64,000 nt of DNA, from assembly GCF_000429185.2 (NCBI RefSeq), contig NZ_AUBJ02000001.1:2542001-2606000 (forward strand), written 5' to 3'. The notes below the pieces were generated by a model, which saw nothing but the letters and a program-made list of their open reading frames with translations, was not told the DNA's origin and searched no databases. Within the stretch, counting starts at the first letter, position 1, and every line of letters begins with the position of its first letter. The DNA comes from Actinoalloteichus caeruleus DSM 43889 (GTDB lineage Bacteria; Actinomycetota; Actinomycetes; Mycobacteriales; Pseudonocardiaceae). This document shows positions 1 through 11,516 of this stretch, piece after piece. Position numbers and translations under genes: made by a program.

Positions 1-1
1 C

Positions 2-868
2 CGCCGGCGGCTCCTCACCTTCCTCACCGTGGGAGGCGGGTACGCGGGGATCGAGGCCCTCGCCGAGATGGAGGACATGTCCCGGCTCGCCACCCGCGAC
101 TACCCGGCGATCGACCCCGCCGAGCTGCGGTGGGTCCTCGTCGAGGCGACCGACCGCATCATGCCGGAGGTCAGCCGGCCGATGGGCGAGTACACCGTCG
201 ACCTGCTGCGGGAACGCGGCATCGAGGTGCACCTGGAGACCACCGTCAGCAGCATGGAGGACGGCCACGTCGTGTTGGGCGACGGGACCGAGTTCGACAC
301 CGACACCGTCATCTGGACCGCCGGCGTCCGCCCCGACCCGATGCTGGGGGACACCACCCTGCCGCTCGACCAGCGGGGACGCGTCCGGTGCACAGCGACC
401 CTCCAGGTCGCGGGCGTGCCCGGCGTCTTCGCCGCCGGGGACTGCGCGGCCGTGCCCGACCTCACCAGGATCGACGAGGACCCCGACGCCACCTGTGGTC
501 CCTCCGCCCAGCACGCCGCCCGGCAGGCCCACCGGCTGGGGGACAACATCGTCGCCACCATCCGGGGGCACCGGCCGGCCGAGTACCGGCACGCCTACAT
601 CGGTTCCGTCGCGGGGCTGGGCCTCTACCAGGGCGTCGCCGAGATCTACGGGGTGCGGCTGAAGGGCCTGCCCGCCTGGTTGGTGCACCGCGCCTACCAC
701 CTGGCCAAGATGCCCAGCGTCAACCGGAAGGTGCGCATCGCCTTCGACTGGCTGCTGGCCGCCCTGTTCCGGCGCGAGGCGGTGGCCATCGGCAGCCTGC
801 AGGACCCCCACTCGGAGTTCCGGCGGGCGGCGGACGCCGCCGGCCGCTGGCAGCGGTCCCACGTCTGA
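2..868 (+). CDS. ndh: Type II NADH dehydrogenase (NDH-2), C-terminal part
   Basis: Membrane-associated FAD enzyme that passes electrons from NADH to quinone without pumping protons. The frame is open from the first bases of the window, so the N-terminal FAD-binding half is missing. What is visible begins with the second dinucleotide-binding motif (VGGGYAGIE, the NADH site), then the FAD-contacting segment AGDCAAVPD, and a C-terminal stretch with aromatic and basic residues typical of membrane attachment in NDH-2 proteins. A GTG at 29 lies inside the nucleotide-binding motif and is not a plausible start. It points away from the next gene (rluB, opposite strand). Assignment to the NDH-2 family is firm; the electron acceptor is inferred. 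Confidence 0.88.
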   Translation, partial: RRRLLTFLTVGGGYAGIEALAEMEDMSRLATRDYPAIDPAELRWVLVEATDRIMPEVSRPMGEYTVDLLRERGIEVHLETTVSSMEDGHVVLGDGTEFDTDTVIWTAGVRPDPMLGDTTLPLDQRGRVRCTATLQVAGVPGVFAAGDCAAVPDLTRIDEDPDATCGPSAQHAARQAHRLGDNIVATIRGHRPAEYRHAYIGSVAGLGLYQGVAEIYGVRLKGLPAWLVHRAYHLAKMPSVNRKVRIAFDWLLAALFRREAVAIGSLQDPHSEFRRAADAAGRWQRSHV

Positions 869-1181
869 GCGACCGCGAACTCCGGCGCCTGGACGGGGCG
901 GGGTGGACGGGTTCCGGCCGCCCCAGCCCACGTCCCTACGGCGGGGGCTCGCTCCGGGACGACCGACCGGCGGCCGCCGGGCACCCTGCCGCCGTCGGCG
1001 GCTCCCACCCAGCCGCGACGCGCGCCGGCCGAGGAGCCCGACACAGCGGCTCCTCCCGGTGGCCCGCACCGGATCCCCCGGCGACGCCCTCGGTTCCGCC
1101 GGCCCGCACCTGCCGCGCACGGTGAGCGGAGCGACAAGCCCCGACGGCCTCCAGGTCAGGCGGCCGCCGGGACCGGCGCGC
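869..1181. other. Convergent intergenic region, no gene seen
   Basis: About 310 bases between the ends of ndh and rluB. It is very G+C rich, with short GC-rich inverted repeats but no hairpin followed by a T-tract, no tRNA and no convincing reading frame. Confidence 0.5.
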
Positions 1182-2000
1182 TCAGAGCTCCACGGCCTTG
1201 TACAGCTCCCCGACCTCCCGGCGGGACACCCGACGGAGGGTGCCGGGCCGCTGGTCACCGAGGCGGAGTTCCCCGATCGCCGTGCGCACCAGGCGGCGCA
1301 CCGGGTGGCCCACCTCCGCGAGCAGCCGGCGCACGATGTGCTTGCGGCCCTCGTGGAGCACGACCTCCACCATCACCCGGTCCGCGTAGGCGTCGACGAC
1401 CCGGAAGGAGTCCGCCTTCGCCAGGCCGTCCTCCAGTTCCACCCCGGCGCGGAGTCGGCGCCCGACGTCCCGCGCCACCGGCCCCCGCACCTCCGCCCGG
1501 TAGGTCTTGAGGACCTCGAAGGACGGGTGCATCAGGCGGTGCGCCAGTTCCCCGTCGTTGGTCAGCAGCAGCAGGCCCTCCGTGTCGGCGTCGAGGCGAC
1601 CGACGTGGAACAGCCGCTCCGGCCGGTCGACCACCAGGTCACCCACGCACGACCGGCCCCGGTCATCGGACATCGTGGAATGCATGCCACGGGGCTTGTT
1701 CAGCGCGAGGTGCACGAGGTCGTCCCGGACGATGACCCGCATGCCATCGACGTGGATCGACACCGTGTCGGGGTCCACCCGCCGCCCCATCTCGGTGACG
1801 ACCGCCCCGTCGACGGTCACCCTGCCCTGGGCGATCAGGTCCTCGGCCGCGCGCCGGGAGGCGATACCGGCCTTGGACAGCACCTTCTGGAGCCGGATGC
1901 CCTCGGGCAGGCCGGTGGGGTCCGGTTCCCCCCGGCCGACGCGTCGGCCTCGGTCGTCCCCGACCGCGTCGGAACGGCGTGGTGCCTGGTCAGAGCTCAT
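1182..2000 (-). CDS. rluB: 23S rRNA pseudouridine synthase, RluB family
   Basis: Converts a uridine of 23S rRNA helix 89/90 to pseudouridine. The 272-residue protein has an N-terminal S4 RNA-binding domain (LQKVLSKAGIASRRAAEDLI) and an RsuA-type catalytic domain with the active-site segment GRLDADTEGLLLLTNDG, whose first Asp is the expected nucleophile, plus the late motif EGRKHIVRRLL. The ATG at 2000 overlaps the scpB stop by 11 bases, which fixes the start; an upstream in-frame extension would lie inside scpB. Last gene of the scpA-scpB-rluB set, an order conserved across Gram-positive bacteria. Confidence 0.92.
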   Translation of the reverse strand: MSSDQAPRRSDAVGDDRGRRVGRGEPDPTGLPEGIRLQKVLSKAGIASRRAAEDLIAQGRVTVDGAVVTEMGRRVDPDTVSIHVDGMRVIVRDDLVHLALNKPRGMHSTMSDDRGRSCVGDLVVDRPERLFHVGRLDADTEGLLLLTNDGELAHRLMHPSFEVLKTYRAEVRGPVARDVGRRLRAGVELEDGLAKADSFRVVDAYADRVMVEVVLHEGRKHIVRRLLAEVGHPVRRLVRTAIGELRLGDQRPGTLRRVSRREVGELYKAVEL

Positions 2001-2658
2001 CGATGGAGTCCACCTCGGGTAGCAACGGAGCGATCGGCGGGAGCTGGGACAACGAGGACAGCCCGAGACGCTCCAGGAACAGCTCGGTGGTCCGGTAGAG
2101 CAGACCGCCGGTCTCCGGGTCCGTCCCGGTCTCCTCGACCAACCCCCGAGCCAACAGGGTACGGATGACGCCATCCACGTTCACCCCGCGTACCGCGGCC
2201 ACCCGCGACCTGGTCACCGGCTGCCGGTAGGCGATCACGGCCAGCGTCTCCAGGGCGGCCCGGGTCAACCGGGACCGCTGCCCGTCCAGCAGGTAGCGCT
2301 CCACGTAGGGGGCGAAGACGTCCCGCGTGTAGAAGCGCCACCCCTCCCCCACCCTGCGCAGGTCGATACCGCTGCCCTGTTCGCGGTACCGCTTGGCCAA
2401 CCGGTACAGGGCGGCCCGCACCCGACCGATGGGCTGGTCGAGCGTGCTGGCGAGCAGCTGTTCACCGGCCGGGACGTCCACGACCAGCAGGAGTGCCTCC
2501 AGGGCCGCCTCCAGGTCCGCCTCCCGCCCCAGGTCGGGCCGGTCCTCGGGGTCCTCCGCCGGCCCGCCGCCCCCCGGCGGCACGTCGACCACCGCGGCGG
2601 GGGCGCCGGCCGGCCGTGCCTCGCCGGAACCCGACCCGGCCGTCTCCTCCGATGGCAT
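1990..2658 (-). CDS. scpB: Segregation and condensation protein B
   Basis: Winged-helix partner that binds the ScpA kleisin and helps form the SMC condensin complex on the nucleoid. The 222-residue protein has an acidic, Pro/Gly-rich first 45 residues and then the ScpB core with the conserved segments ALEALLLVVDVP, LTRAALETLAVIAYRQPVTR and IRTLLARGLVEE. The start ATG shares one base with the scpA stop (TGATG), so the two are probably translationally coupled. The low-complexity N-terminus is longer than in Firmicutes homologues, as is usual in high-G+C actinobacteria. Confidence 0.93.
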   Translation of the reverse strand: MPSEETAGSGSGEARPAGAPAAVVDVPPGGGGPAEDPEDRPDLGREADLEAALEALLLVVDVPAGEQLLASTLDQPIGRVRAALYRLAKRYREQGSGIDLRRVGEGWRFYTRDVFAPYVERYLLDGQRSRLTRAALETLAVIAYRQPVTRSRVAAVRGVNVDGVIRTLLARGLVEETGTDPETGGLLYRTTELFLERLGLSSLSQLPPIAPLLPEVDSIDEL

Positions 2659-3617
2659 CACCCGTACTCCTCCTCCTCGCGGTTGGCCCGGTCGGCCTCG
2701 GCGGCCGCCCGCGCGTCGTCGACGTCGCCGCCGTCCCACCGCACCACCAGCTCCCCCAACGGCTCCGGCTGCTCGAAGAGGACGACGGCCTCCCGGAACA
2801 ACTCCAGCAACGCCAGGAAACGCGCCACCACCTCGATCGTCGCCTCGCAGTCCTCGACCAGCTCGGAGAAGCTGGCGCTGCCCCGTTCGGCGAGACGCAG
2901 CCGCAGCAGCGCGGCGTGCTCGCGCACCGAGACCTTCGCGACGTGCAGGTGGTCCAGTGACACCGTCGGCGGCGGCTTGGGCCGGAACACGGCGGCCGCC
3001 AGCTCGGCGAACCGGTTCGCGTCCACCCCGAGCATCACCTCCGGCAGCAGCGCGGCGAACCGGTCCTCCAAGGCCACCGACCGCGGGTACCGGCGCAGGG
3101 CCCCCGCCTCCAGCTCGGCGAACAGCGCCGCCACCTGCTTGTACGCCCGGTACTGGAGCAGGCGGGCGAAGAGCAGGTCACGGGCCTCCAGCAGGGCGAG
3201 GTCGTCCTCGTCCTCGACCTCGGCCGACGGCAGCAGACGTGCCGCCTTGAGGTCCAACAACGTGGCGGCGATGACCAGGAACTCGGTGGTCTCGTCGAGG
3301 TCCCACCCGTCACCGAGGGCGCGGATGTGCGCGATGAACTCGTCGGTCACCTCGTGCAACGCCACCTCGGTGACGTCCATCCTGTGCTGCGAGATCAACT
3401 GCAACAACAGGTCGAACGGTCCCTCGAAGTTGGTCAGCCGGACCGTGAACCGGTGCGCGGGCCTGGGGTCGCCGTCGCCGACGGCACCGGTTCCGCTCGC
3501 CACCGCCACCGGCACCGCCTCGTCCCCGGCCGCGTCGCCGCCCGGCGGCGTCTCCTCCCGAACCCCCGTCGAAACCGCACCGGGAGACGGCGCCACGGCT
3601 CCGGGGTCCCCAGTCAC
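2658..3617 (-). CDS. scpA: Segregation and condensation protein A (kleisin)
   Basis: Kleisin subunit that bridges the SMC head domains and recruits ScpB. The core starts at the hallmark FEGPFDLLLQLISQHRMDVTEV and continues with the helical segment TEFLVIAATLLDLKAARLLP, then the C-terminal winged helix that contacts an SMC head. The start is uncertain. GTG at 3617 (319 residues) has a good Shine-Dalgarno (GGGAGGG, about six bases away) and is preferred; the frame stays open upstream to a possible start at 3737, giving only low-complexity Pro/Gly sequence. ParA lies 250 bases upstream on the same strand, consistent with one segregation-related transcription unit. Confidence 0.9.
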   Translation of the reverse strand: MTGDPGAVAPSPGAVSTGVREETPPGGDAAGDEAVPVAVASGTGAVGDGDPRPAHRFTVRLTNFEGPFDLLLQLISQHRMDVTEVALHEVTDEFIAHIRALGDGWDLDETTEFLVIAATLLDLKAARLLPSAEVEDEDDLALLEARDLLFARLLQYRAYKQVAALFAELEAGALRRYPRSVALEDRFAALLPEVMLGVDANRFAELAAAVFRPKPPPTVSLDHLHVAKVSVREHAALLRLRLAERGSASFSELVEDCEATIEVVARFLALLELFREAVVLFEQPEPLGELVVRWDGGDVDDARAAAEADRANREEEEYG

Positions 3618-3868
3618 CGGGCACCCTCCCCGCTCGGCTTGGCCGGGCCGCCCAGGACCGCCGAGGCGACCCCCCGCGCCGGGCCGTCCCGTCGCCTCCC
3701 GGTTCGGCCGCCCCCGCCGAACGGCGGCTCCCGCCAAGCACCCACGCTGTCACCCCTCGCGGCCAACCCCGACTTCGCCCCAGTCTCCCAGCAGTACCGA
3801 TGCGGACCGTGAGCCGGCCGGCCCGGTCACCGACCGGCGGGGCCGTGCGGTGGGGAGGGACGCCGGGG

Positions 3869-4813
3869 TCAGCGGGCGATCACCTCGCGGGCCAACGCCC
3901 GGTACGCCTTGGCGCCCGCCGAACGGGGTGCCCAGCGGGTGATCGGCTCACCGGCCACCGTCGTCTCCGGGAACCGCACGGTGCGGTTGATGACCGTGTC
4001 GAAGACGATGTCCCCGAAGGCCTCCACCACCCGGGCCATCACCTCACGGGAGTGCAGCGTCCTCGGGTCGAACATGGTGGCGAGGATCCCGGTGATCTCC
4101 AACTTCGGGTTGAGCCGTTCCCGGACCTTCTCGATGGTGTCGATGAGCAGCGCGACGCCCCGCAGGCTGAAGAACTCGCACTCGAGGGGGATCAACACCC
4201 CGTCGGCCGCCGCGAGCGCGTTCACGGTGAGCAGCCCCAACGAGGGCTGGCAGTCGACGAGGATGTAGTCGTACTCGGAGAGCACCGGCCGCAGCACCCG
4301 CGCCAGGGTCTGTTCCCGACCGACCTCGGCCACCAACTGCACCTCGGCCGCGGACAGGTCGATGTTGCTCGGCAACAGGTGCATCCCCTCGGCGGGGGTC
4401 TTCATGACCACGTCGCGAACACCGACCGCGCGCTCCATGATCACGTTGTAGATCGTCGTGTCCAGCTGGTGGGGCTGCACGCCGAGCCCCACCGACAACG
4501 CACCCTGCGGGTCGAAGTCCACGAGCAGCACCCGGCGGCCGCACTCGGCGAGCGCGGCGCCGAGGTTGATCGTCGACGTCGTCTTGCCCACCCCGCCCTT
4601 CTGGTTGCAGATCGCCAGGACGGTGGCGGGCCCGTGGCTGTCGACCAGGGGCGGTTCCGGGACGTGCCGGCGGGGACGACCGGTCGGGCCGATCTCACCC
4701 TCCAGGGTCTCCGCGGCCTCGTCCTCACCGGGGTCGACCGTGCCGGGCGCCATGCTCAGGTCGACCCTGCCGCCCCGTGGCCGTCCCACCGGCGAAGGCG
4801 ACGGTGTCGACAT
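3869..4813 (-). CDS. parA: ParA/Soj-family chromosome-partitioning ATPase
   Basis: MinD/ParA-type ATPase of 314 residues. The deviant Walker A motif KGGVGKTT is at residues 72-79, followed by the Walker A' aspartate in LLVDFDPQG and Walker B in YILVDCQPSLG. The first 60 residues are a Pro/Gly-rich tail absent from minimal ParA proteins. It sits between xerD and scpA with no parB nearby. This orphan ParA is a recurring neighbour of scpAB in actinobacteria and is distinct from the oriC-linked parAB. The start ATG has GGAG and AGG elements upstream. Its partner protein cannot be inferred from the window. Confidence 0.88.
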   Translation of the reverse strand: MSTPSPSPVGRPRGGRVDLSMAPGTVDPGEDEAAETLEGEIGPTGRPRRHVPEPPLVDSHGPATVLAICNQKGGVGKTTSTINLGAALAECGRRVLLVDFDPQGALSVGLGVQPHQLDTTIYNVIMERAVGVRDVVMKTPAEGMHLLPSNIDLSAAEVQLVAEVGREQTLARVLRPVLSEYDYILVDCQPSLGLLTVNALAAADGVLIPLECEFFSLRGVALLIDTIEKVRERLNPKLEITGILATMFDPRTLHSREVMARVVEAFGDIVFDTVINRTVRFPETTVAGEPITRWAPRSAGAKAYRALAREVIAR

Positions 4814-5140
4814 CGTGACCTAGCTCCTCGTGTCCACGGTCGTGACCAGGCGCAGCCTATGGGCAGCCCGAAGCAGCGGCAACGCGCCTCGCCGTACCAC
4901 CGGTCCTGGCCGGACCGGACGCCCCAGGCCGAGTCGGGCACCGACATCAACATACTCGGGTGGCGACAACGACAGACAGTAGCCAGACCGGGTGGAAAAC
5001 GCGGTACCGATCACACCTGGCGATCACTCGGCTGGTCCCCGACACGACCGCCCGTGCCTCGCCGTCCCCGGTGCCGTCCCCGGTCAGCGGGACCGCCGGG
5101 GCCAGGCGCGCGGGGCGTGCCACCCGGACCGCCGAACCGC
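4814..5140 (-). other. Intergenic region upstream of parA
   Basis: About 330 bases between the xerD stop and the parA start. The part near 4935-4990 is less G+C rich than its surroundings and is where a parA promoter would be expected (a TATGTT-like -10 can be read on the minus strand), but no strong -35 partner is visible. No gene or terminator hairpin is evident. Confidence 0.4.
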
Positions 5141-6208
5141 TCAGCCCAACGCCCGGGGGTGGGCCAGCGCGTACACCTCGCGCAGCGAGTTCACGGTGAC
5201 CCGCGTGTAGATCTGCGTCGTGGTCACCGAGGCGTGCCCCAACAGCTCCTGCACCACCCGCACGTCGGCCCCGGCCAGCATGAGGTGGGTGGCGAAGGAA
5301 TGCCGCAGCGTGTGCGGCGACAGGTCCGCACCGACGCCGGCGCGGTCCGCCGTGTCCCGCAGCACCTGCCACCCGCTCTGCCGGGACAACCGACCGCCCC
5401 GCGCGTTGAGGAAGACGGCCGGCCCTCCCCCGCCTCGGGAGGCCAGGTCAGGGCGGCCCCGCACCCGGTAGGCCTCCACCGCGGCCAGGGCGGGACGGCC
5501 CACCGGCACGACACGCTCCCGCCCCCCCTTGCCCCGCAGCACGACGACCCGCTCCGCCACGTCCACGTCGTCGAGGTCGAGTCCCACCGCCTCCGAGATC
5601 CGCGCGCCCGTCGAGTACAGCAGCTCCACCAGCGCCCGGTCCCGCAGGCCGCGCGGGCTGTGCTCGTCACCCGCCGCCGCCACCAGGCTCAGCACGGTGT
5701 CCACCGGAAGCGCCTTCGGCAACCGCCGGGGCGTGTTCGGCGGGGACACCCCACGGGCGGGATCGAGCGGGGCGAGGCCCTCCTCGTGGCAGAAGCGGTG
5801 GAACCCGCGCACCGCCACCAGCGTCCTCGCGGCCGAGGTCACCGCGAGCCCGGGCTCGCCGCCGCTGGGCTCACGCAGCTCGGCGAGGAAACCGCTGACC
5901 TCCCCCTCCCCGACCTCGTCGAGGACCCGCACCCCCGCCGAGGCGAGCCACGAGAGGTAGCGACGCAGGTCCCGCCGGTAGGAGACGATCGTGTTCTCGG
6001 CGAAGCCGCGCTCGACCACCAGGTGGTCGAGGTAGGTGCGCGCCGCCGCCAGGAGGACATCGGCGACCTCGGGCGCCTCCTCCGCCGTCCGCGAGGGCCA
6101 CCCCCGCCCCTGGCTCGGCGCCGCCGCGTCCTCGTCGGATCCGGTCACCCCGCCGCCCGGGGGCAGGGTGGTCCCGCCTCCCGACCCGCCCGTCCGTTCG
6201 GGGCTCAT
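5141..6208 (-). CDS. xerD: Site-specific tyrosine recombinase XerD
   Basis: Resolves chromosome dimers at dif together with XerC. The 355-residue protein has an N-terminal SAM-like core-binding domain (about residues 50-145) and a C-terminal catalytic domain with the full set of active-site residues: R203 (in TGARISE), K227, H299 and R302 (in HTLRHSF), H325 (in LGHAS) and the nucleophile Y334 (in QIYTRV). The first 45 residues are low-complexity. The ATG overlaps the ald stop by four bases (ATGA). XerD rather than XerC is chosen from its position next to scpAB/parA and the XerD-like C-terminal sequence. Confidence 0.9.
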   Translation of the reverse strand: MSPERTGGSGGGTTLPPGGGVTGSDEDAAAPSQGRGWPSRTAEEAPEVADVLLAAARTYLDHLVVERGFAENTIVSYRRDLRRYLSWLASAGVRVLDEVGEGEVSGFLAELREPSGGEPGLAVTSAARTLVAVRGFHRFCHEEGLAPLDPARGVSPPNTPRRLPKALPVDTVLSLVAAAGDEHSPRGLRDRALVELLYSTGARISEAVGLDLDDVDVAERVVVLRGKGGRERVVPVGRPALAAVEAYRVRGRPDLASRGGGGPAVFLNARGGRLSRQSGWQVLRDTADRAGVGADLSPHTLRHSFATHLMLAGADVRVVQELLGHASVTTTQIYTRVTVNSLREVYALAHPRALG

Positions 6209-7319
6209 CCCAGCACCTCCTCGCCGGAACCGTGCGGGATCCCGTGGGCCCGCCCGACCTCCGGGCGCAGCAGCGTCCCCGCCAGCACCTGCAGACCCGC
6301 CGCCAGGGCGGGGGTCGAACGCGCCGCCTCCGCCGCGCCCCGGTCGGCCAGGGCCGCCACGTACGGCAGGGTCGCGTTCGTCAACGCCCAGGTCGAGGTG
6401 TGCGGCACCGCGCTGGGGATGTTGGGGACGCAGTAGAAGACCGAGTCCGCTGCGCGGAAGGTCGGCTGGGCGTGCGTGGTGGGACGGGACTGCTCGAAGC
6501 AGCCGCCCTGGTCGATCGAGACGTCGACGAGCACCGACCCCGGTCGCATCCGCTCCACGAGGTCCGCGCCCACCAGTCGCGGGGTGGGCGCGCCGGGGAC
6601 CAACGCGGAACCGATGACGAGGTCCGCCCACAGGCAGGCCCGTTCCACCTCGTAGGCGTTGCTGGCGACGGTCCGCAACCGCCCACGGTGCACCAGGTCG
6701 AGGTAGCGCAACCGGGCCGGGTCGGAGTCCAGCACCATCACCTCCGCCTGGAGGCCGAGCGCGATGAGCGCGGCGTTCGTGCCCACCACCCCGCCACCCA
6801 GGATCGCGACCTTCCCGGCCGGGACGCCGCGGACCCCGCCCAGCAGGACCCCCGACCGCCCTGCGCCCGTTCCAGGCAGTGGGCGCCGACCTGCGCGGCC
6901 ATCCGACCGGCGACCTCGCTCATCGGTGAGAGCAGCGGCAGGGAACCATCCGCCGCCCGCACGGTCTCGTAGCCGACGGCGGTCGTACCGGCCTCCACGA
7001 GGGCGGAGGTCAGGTCGGGCTCGGCGGCCAGGTGGAGGAACGCGAACAGCGTCTGCCCCCGGCGCAGCCACGGGTACTCCGCCGGTCCGGGCGCCTTCAC
7101 CTTCAACACGAGGTCCGCGCGCTCCCACACCTCCTCGGCCCCGGCGAGGACCTGGGCGCCGGCGGCGAGGTAGTCGGTGTCGGGGAATGCCGACCCCGCA
7201 CCCGCGCCGGACTCGACCAGGACCTGGTGGCCCCGCCGGGTCAACTCGACGACCCCGGACGGCGCCAGCGCCACCCGGTGTTCCCCCTCCCGCAGTTCGC
7301 GAGGCACCCCGACCCGCAC
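6205..7319 (-). pseudogene. ald: Alanine dehydrogenase, broken by a single-base frameshift
   Basis: L-alanine:NAD+ oxidoreductase, interconverting alanine with pyruvate and ammonia. The GTG at 7319, behind a strong GGGGAGGT site, begins the typical VRVGVPREL...EHRVALAPSG sequence. The frame runs to [11 protein letters not shown] and then goes wrong at a run of five C at 6849-6853 (G on the coding strand). One extra G would restore [28 protein letters not shown], the NAD-binding Rossmann motif, and continue to the stop at 6205. The corrected protein is 371 residues, the normal family length. No residues are otherwise damaged, so a sequencing error or a very recent mutation is likelier than decay. 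Confidence 0.85.
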
Positions 7320-7461
7320 GCGACACCTCCCCACGTCCCGGCCGGACCCACGGGTGGTGACGGGGCCCGGCGCGACGAGGATATCGGCGGGGCGTCGATG
7401 ACGGTCGGGAGACAAGCGGTCACCCCGTGCCCCACCAGCACGCCAGACGGGGGATTATGAG

Positions 7462-7968
7462 GTGGTGGCGACCAAGAAACCAGACAGCCTGCGTATCGGC
7501 ACCCTGGAGCGTGAGGCCGCGGTGGCCGCGCTGGGCGATCACCTCGGCGCCGGTCGACTCGACCTGGAGGAGTACGAGGAGCGGATGCGTTCGGCATCCG
7601 CCGCGAAGACCCGGGGCGAACTGATCAGGCTCTTCGAGGACCTGCCCGGCCCCCTGCCGGAACCGCTGCGCGACGCGCCCCCTCCCCCGCCACCTCCGCC
7701 CCCGACCCCGGTCGTCCTCAACCCGGCACCGCCGCCCGCCAGGTTCGAGGAGGAGTTCTCCCCGAAGTCGAAGGTCGTCGCGGGGGTGCTCCAGATCGTC
7801 CCGGGGTTCGGCATCGGCCGTATCTACACCGGTCGGGTCGCGCTGGGACTCGCGCAGCTCGTGACCGTGCCGCTGTTCGGCCTGGGTGTGCTGTGGTGCT
7901 GGATCGACGGCATCATCCTGCTCGCCTACGGGGGCAGGGACCGGGAGGGCAGGCGACTGCGGGAGTGA
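7462..7968 (+). CDS. DUF1707 and TM2-domain membrane protein
   Basis: 168-residue protein. Residues 8-60 match the DUF1707 (SHOCT-like) domain (RIGTLEREAAVAALGDHLGAGRLDLEEYEERM). Residues about 70-95 are a proline-rich linker with nine consecutive prolines, which should need EF-P for efficient translation. The C-terminal 65 residues form a TM2-type domain with two hydrophobic helices around GRIYTGRVALGLAQLV and LFGLGVLWCWIDGIILLAYGG. GTG at 7462 or 7465 is the start; the ribosome-binding site is weak. Function is unknown; such proteins are inner-membrane proteins common in actinobacteria. It is divergently oriented from ald. Confidence 0.85.
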   Translation: MVATKKPDSLRIGTLEREAAVAALGDHLGAGRLDLEEYEERMRSASAAKTRGELIRLFEDLPGPLPEPLRDAPPPPPPPPPTPVVLNPAPPPARFEEEFSPKSKVVAGVLQIVPGFGIGRIYTGRVALGLAQLVTVPLFGLGVLWCWIDGIILLAYGGRDREGRRLRE

Positions 7969-8028
7969 CACCGGGACGGCCGCGGGCGGGACCGGCCGGG
8001 CCAACGGCGGAACGGCCGGGCCGTCCCG

Positions 8029-10556
<2,528 letters not shown>

Positions 10557-11516
10557 TCAGGTACCCGGCGCCAGCGGGGAACGACGGCCGGCGTTCCCCG
10601 CTCCCCCGAAGTGGCCCACCTCGCCCTCCCACGCGGCCCGCAGCGCCAGCACGGCCACCGCCGAGCCCTCGCCACCTCCGAGGGTGTCGACGGTGCTCAC
10701 CCGGGTCCTGGTGCCCGCGTCCGTCCGCACGACCCCCACCAACCCGTCGGCGTCCGCGGAGGCGGGCGGCCCCGCCACGACCACTCCCCGCCCGACGCGG
10801 GCCAGCTCGGAGACCACCGCCCTCAGCAGTTGGGAACGCTCCCGGACCGTGCCTCCCGTCACGTCCCCGGCCGCCGTGCCCACCCCGGCTCCGGTGAGGA
10901 CCAACACCAGCTCAGCGGGAGGCACCGGCTCCGACGCCCGCAGGAAGCCCGCCTCCGCGAGCGCGGTCAGCGCGACCTCCCGTTCCACCTCCTCCGAGCG
11001 GGGTTCGCCGGTCACCGGGTCGACCACCAGCAGGGAAGCCAGCAGCGCCCCGGCGAGGGAACCCGGGTCACCCCCGGCCGGCAGGCTGGCGCCGGCGGGG
11101 AGCAGCCGCCGGGCCAGCTCACGCAGCTGGTCGGCCCGCCGCCCGTCCACGAGGTCCTCGGTCATCCCGACCCCGCCGGCGACGCGGCCGCCAGCCGCCT
11201 CCACGAGCGCCGCGACGGACGAGGCCTCGGCGTCCTCGACGTCCCCGGTGGTCACCAGGAGCACCGAGCGCCCGGCCAGCACGTCCCGGACCACCAGCGG
11301 CCCCACCGAGGCGCCGAACTCCTCGGCACCCCCCAACCGCTCCCGGAGCTCGGCCCGCTCCGCCTCCAACTCCGCCACGCGTTCGGCGAGCTCGGCACCC
11401 GACGACGGCGCGCCGGACGCCCTCATCCCCGAGGCACCGGCTCCCACCACGACGCCAGCGGCGAGGGCGAGCAGGACCGAGGTGGCCGTCAGCATCCGGT
11501 ACCGGGACGGGCTCAC
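10557..11516 (-). CDS. steB: SteB/MctB-like envelope protein (Rv1698 family)
   Basis: 319-residue secreted or envelope-anchored protein. It opens with a hydrophobic segment (LTATSVLLALAAGVVVGAGASG), followed by a short coiled coil rich in Glu/Leu/Ala (ELAERVAELEAERAELRERL) and a large alpha/beta domain. This architecture is that of Rv1698, described as the copper-transport protein MctB in Mycobacterium and as SteB in Corynebacterium, where SteA-SteB act in daughter-cell separation. The GTG start overlaps steA by four bases (GTGA), which favours the SteB role. The C-terminus is Gly/Ala-rich. No metal-binding Cys/His cluster is visible, so a copper role is not supported by this sequence alone. 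Confidence 0.78.
   Translation of the reverse strand: MSPSRYRMLTATSVLLALAAGVVVGAGASGMRASGAPSSGAELAERVAELEAERAELRERLGGAEEFGASVGPLVVRDVLAGRSVLLVTTGDVEDAEASSVAALVEAAGGRVAGGVGMTEDLVDGRRADQLRELARRLLPAGASLPAGGDPGSLAGALLASLLVVDPVTGEPRSEEVEREVALTALAEAGFLRASEPVPPAELVLVLTGAGVGTAAGDVTGGTVRERSQLLRAVVSELARVGRGVVVAGPPASADADGLVGVVRTDAGTRTRVSTVDTLGGGEGSAVAVLALRAAWEGEVGHFGGAGNAGRRSPLAPGT

Noticed and set aside
3800..6436. Long plus-strand open frame of 878 codons opposite parA and xerD
   Set aside because: It is the antisense of two clear genes, has His/Arg/Pro-rich low-complexity sequence and no homology; long antisense frames are expected at this G+C content.
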